Assembly (NCBI GenBank): GCA_012270595.1
Contig: JAAXIA010000194.1
Span: 1 to 7,545 of the forward strand
Direction of reading: 5' to 3'
Origin: Rhodanobacteraceae bacterium
Lineage (GTDB): Bacteria; Pseudomonadota; Gammaproteobacteria; Xanthomonadales; Rhodanobacteraceae
DNA: 7,545 nucleotides
Shown: positions 5,533 to 7,545 of the stretch, in pieces
How the letters are laid out: each line of letters starts with the position of its first letter
Numbering within the stretch: the first letter of the stretch is position 1
Notes under the pieces: model-generated
The model's input: only the letters and a program-made list of their open reading frames with translations
What the model was told of the DNA's origin: nothing
Database searches by the model: none
Translations under genes and position numbers: made by a program

Positions 5533-7326
5533 TTAATGTACTTGGATGGACTTGAGGCATTCCTTGGCTGAGTGTCCCAGGAGATTGCTTTTGATATAGG
5601 GTGATGCGTCCCCGAATTTTTCGAGGGAAGAGCGAATATCTCGCAGGGTGTCAAGCGCTGCCTTGAATTCGGTTTGATAGGGGTGGCTTTTATCGCAAGA
5701 ATTGATCATAGTCCAAAAATGCGGAAAGTGTGTCTCAAAAAGGTATTCCGCTGACGTGTGCAGTTTTTTCCCAGTAAGGGTAAGACGCTTTAAAATACGC
5801 TCTTTAGACATCTTCATATGAAGAAACATCGGGGTGTTCAACCTATGGAAGGCATTATTGAAATGGTATGCTGATGGGTACAGGTTGTCGTGGAATCGCT
5901 GTCGCAGCTGCCTCTCGAGGTCGACGTCGAGAAAAAAAAACGGTAAAAGCACGCCTGCTTCTATCCATTTAACATCATTCGGAAGGTCAGCGCGGCTTTG
6001 GAAACGAATCCTTGTGACACGCGTGTCAAGGAGTTTTGTGAGAAGACACAGACCGCTTTCCTCTTCCTTGGCAGCTGCACCCAGCCCCAGGGCATAAAGA
6101 AGCAGGGTGGCCGGATAACGCTTCAACGTCAGGTCCGAATTCATATCTATGTTGTCTATGTTGTCTATGGTCACCAATTTTTCTAGTGCTTGCCGCCACG
6201 TCTCGTGGTGCCAATCCTCCACCCAACGGCCACCTTCTTTGGCCATGGCTAGCAGCGTTTCGCAGGTAGCCTCATATTTCTTGAGGCTTGCCGTAAGATC
6301 CGCCTTATCGGATGTGGAATGAGAAGTGGCGTCGCGTAGGTTGCGTATGCGCGCTACTTCACGGTCCACCAGATCATCAAGACGGATGCGTTGCTCGGAT
6401 TGGGGAAGATAGCGCTTGATGAGAGCGACCGCCACCTCCGTTGAGTAAGGGTGTGGTCGCGCGCATGACTCCAGAGCCTCCACCCTATCTTTGAGTGTGG
6501 TAAAGAATTCATCCGCATTCTCAATTGGTATTTCCTTTGCATTTCTATGTTTTATCAGCTGCTTGGCATTCTCACTTGGGTTTCCGTATATGGCCCAGAA
6601 GTGAGAGAAACGGCGAGATTTGGTGCGCTCGATGGCAGCTCGCAAGGCTTGGTCCCATTCCCCTGACCAGCCACAGACGATGAGTCCAAACTCGTCGAAA
6701 ATGCTATCCAGAAGCTTATCGAATGAATCGGGATACTCCGCTAATTCTTTGGTTGTATTGCGGATGCGGGTGTCCATATAATCACCATGCACTTTAAATA
6801 CAACACAGCTTTTGCGTATTGCATGAATTAAAGGCACCATGCCATCCACTTGATCCTTCGAAGAGAGCACGGTCGGTACCACCTTTGCGTCTGTTAAAGC
6901 CCTTTCCATCAGACGGTCGAAATTAGTGGTGATGATGATGCGGATATAATCCTTTGCGACAAGATGGGCGATGGCCTCGTGCGCCTTGGTAGGTGCCTTG
7001 AGACCCTGCTCGTCCTGATCAGAAGGCTCTATATAGCCGTTCAGTAATTTCTGGCGTTCGGTTTTAGTGTCGGCTAATTCTTCTAACAGCTTAGAGTAGT
7101 CAGGCTCGTTTTTATAATGCTCTCGATACCATTTTTCCGCATTAAAGTCGGGCGCGGACGCGCAGTTTCCATCCTTCATCACAGCCAGCTTTTTCACTAA
7201 ATCAAGTGTAATCTTCCAACCCGTAGGAATGCCGGCGGATTTTGAAATGCCTGATCCGAGCAATAGGGCATAGATACCAGGGCTGCCGTGAATTGAGAAA
7301 GCAAGGACGTCTAGCGGATCGATCAT
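5533..7326 (-). CDS. SIR2-like (NAD-binding) protein, probable anti-phage defence effector
   Basis: From the ATG at 7326 the protein has 597 residues. The N-terminal 240 or so are a SIR2-like Rossmann domain: a glycine-rich LLLGSGISKSAGIPTGW (21-37), TTNFDRLMERAL (133-144, with N135 and D137 in the place of the sirtuin QNID motif), VFKVHGDY (176-183, H180 as candidate catalytic His) and VCGWSGEWDQAL (217-228). No sirtuin zinc-binding cysteine pairs are seen. SIR2-like domains in several defence systems (ThsA, DSR1/2, SIR2-pAgo) destroy NAD+ on infection and halt the cell; that role here is inferred. The C-terminal 350 residues look helical, match no domain I know, and may be the sensor or oligomerisation part. 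I chose 7326 because relatives typically start MxDPxxSLAFS just before the glycine motif; an in-frame ATG at 7476 adds 50 HsdS-like residues. No strong Shine-Dalgarno precedes either start. Base composition is more AT-rich in places than in the core genes. Confidence 0.85.
   Translation of the reverse strand: MIDPLDVLAFSIHGSPGIYALLLGSGISKSAGIPTGWKITLDLVKKLAVMKDGNCASAPDFNAEKWYREHYKNEPDYSKLLEELADTKTERQKLLNGYIEPSDQDEQGLKAPTKAHEAIAHLVAKDYIRIIITTNFDRLMERALTDAKVVPTVLSSKDQVDGMVPLIHAIRKSCVVFKVHGDYMDTRIRNTTKELAEYPDSFDKLLDSIFDEFGLIVCGWSGEWDQALRAAIERTKSRRFSHFWAIYGNPSENAKQLIKHRNAKEIPIENADEFFTTLKDRVEALESCARPHPYSTEVAVALIKRYLPQSEQRIRLDDLVDREVARIRNLRDATSHSTSDKADLTASLKKYEATCETLLAMAKEGGRWVEDWHHETWRQALEKLVTIDNIDNIDMNSDLTLKRYPATLLLYALGLGAAAKEEESGLCLLTKLLDTRVTRIRFQSRADLPNDVKWIEAGVLLPFFFLDVDLERQLRQRFHDNLYPSAYHFNNAFHRLNTPMFLHMKMSKERILKRLTLTGKKLHTSAEYLFETHFPHFWTMINSCDKSHPYQTEFKAALDTLRDIRSSLEKFGDASPYIKSNLLGHSAKECLKSIQVH
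6146..6170. repeat. 9-bp tandem repeat (TCTATGTTG, about 2.8 copies) inside the SIR2-like gene
   Basis: Two exact copies (6146-6154, 6155-6163) and a 6-base partial third copy encode the peptide IDNIDNID in the C-terminal region. Gain or loss of a unit would keep the reading frame, adding or removing three residues. Confidence 0.8.
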
Positions 7327-7509
7327 GCCGGATTTACCATTTTCAAGAAACCGCGTGGCCTTCTGGACACGCAGTTTGCTGGAGATGAGCTGAGAGAGGA
7401 GAGTGTCGCGCACAGTAACAAGACATTCTGTATCTTGCTTGATGAATGCAATATGTGCAAGTGTATTTGATGCCATAACATCGAAATGACGAAAAAGAAT
7501 AGCGGAGTG
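7327..7509 (-). pseudogene. Remnant of a type I restriction specificity subunit (HsdS) C-terminus
   Basis: Read on the minus strand in the frame of the SIR2-like gene, the segment RDTLLSQLISSKLRV (7366-7410) followed by KATRFLE matches the highly characteristic end of HsdS proteins, which usually read RDTLLPKLISGELRV and then an acidic AExFLE tail. The preceding residues fit the end of the long HsdS spacer helix. In the same frame there are stops at 7510-7512 and 7525-7527, and no HsdS-like sequence appears in the other two frames up to the window edge. So this is an isolated tail, not the end of an intact gene. No stop separates it from the SIR2-like start, so it may be translated as an N-terminal extension from the ATG at 7476, or be a non-coding relic. 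HsdS normally supplies the DNA target specificity of a type I restriction-modification complex; this fragment lacks both target recognition domains. Confidence 0.6.
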
Positions 7510-7545
7510 TTAAGGAATCCCTGATCAATGGATGTTCTGAGCAAG
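7510..7545. other. Right edge, unassigned
   Basis: The last 36 bases carry stop codons in the HsdS-like frame and nothing I recognise in the other frames. A deletion junction or the end of a mobile element lies here or just outside the window, but no terminal inverted repeat can be identified from one end. Confidence 0.4.

Noticed and set aside
7477..7545. End of an insertion sequence that truncated hsdS
   Set aside because: No terminal inverted repeat, target duplication or transposase similarity is visible in the 69 bases available. The idea cannot be tested within the window.
1..7545. CRISPR array, tRNA or rRNA genes
   Set aside because: I saw no regularly spaced repeats, cloverleaf or rRNA signatures on either strand.

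Overview
The window looks like part of a proteobacterial chromosome of medium-high GC, most likely beta- or gammaproteobacterial. The housekeeping proteins match the E. coli families closely: the YicC C-terminus, the RNase PH core and RdgB align almost residue for residue with E. coli sequences I know. I cannot name a genus from sequence alone.

Layout. Bases 1-245 hold no recognisable gene. From 246 to 2920 three genes lie on the minus strand, transcribed in the order rph (RNase PH, 3' processing of tRNA), rdgB (removal of ITP/XTP) and hemW (radical-SAM haem chaperone). rdgB and hemW share a 4-base ATGA overlap. A 174-base gap separates rph from rdgB. It holds two perfect 12-bp palindromes and a perfect TATAAT facing rdgB. 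Divergent from rph, after a 98-base gap with a hairpin, is yicC (endoribonuclease) on the plus strand. A small open frame just after yicC may be the amputated start of gmk, its usual partner in many proteobacteria. Next come a minus-strand exported BCP/PrxQ-type peroxiredoxin with an unusual cysteine layout and, divergent from it, a plus-strand RsuA-family rRNA pseudouridine synthase whose start is set by a good Shine-Dalgarno at a GTG (4764).

The right quarter (5533-7545, minus strand) has a different character. It carries a large SIR2-like (NAD-binding) protein of the type found in anti-phage defence loci. Immediately upstream, in the same open frame, are about 50 codons matching the C-terminal tail of type I restriction specificity subunits (HsdS). 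In-frame stops at 7510-7512 and 7525-7527 cut that match off from anything further upstream. This reads as the edge of a defence island with a decayed or rearranged hsdS tail joined to a SIR2-like effector, next to core RNA-metabolism genes.

The most interesting points are the hsdS-tail/SIR2 junction and the choice of SIR2 start. Next are two near-identical AGATCT-centred palindromes in separate intergenic regions, the possible gmk stub, and the peroxiredoxin with a displaced putative resolving cysteine.
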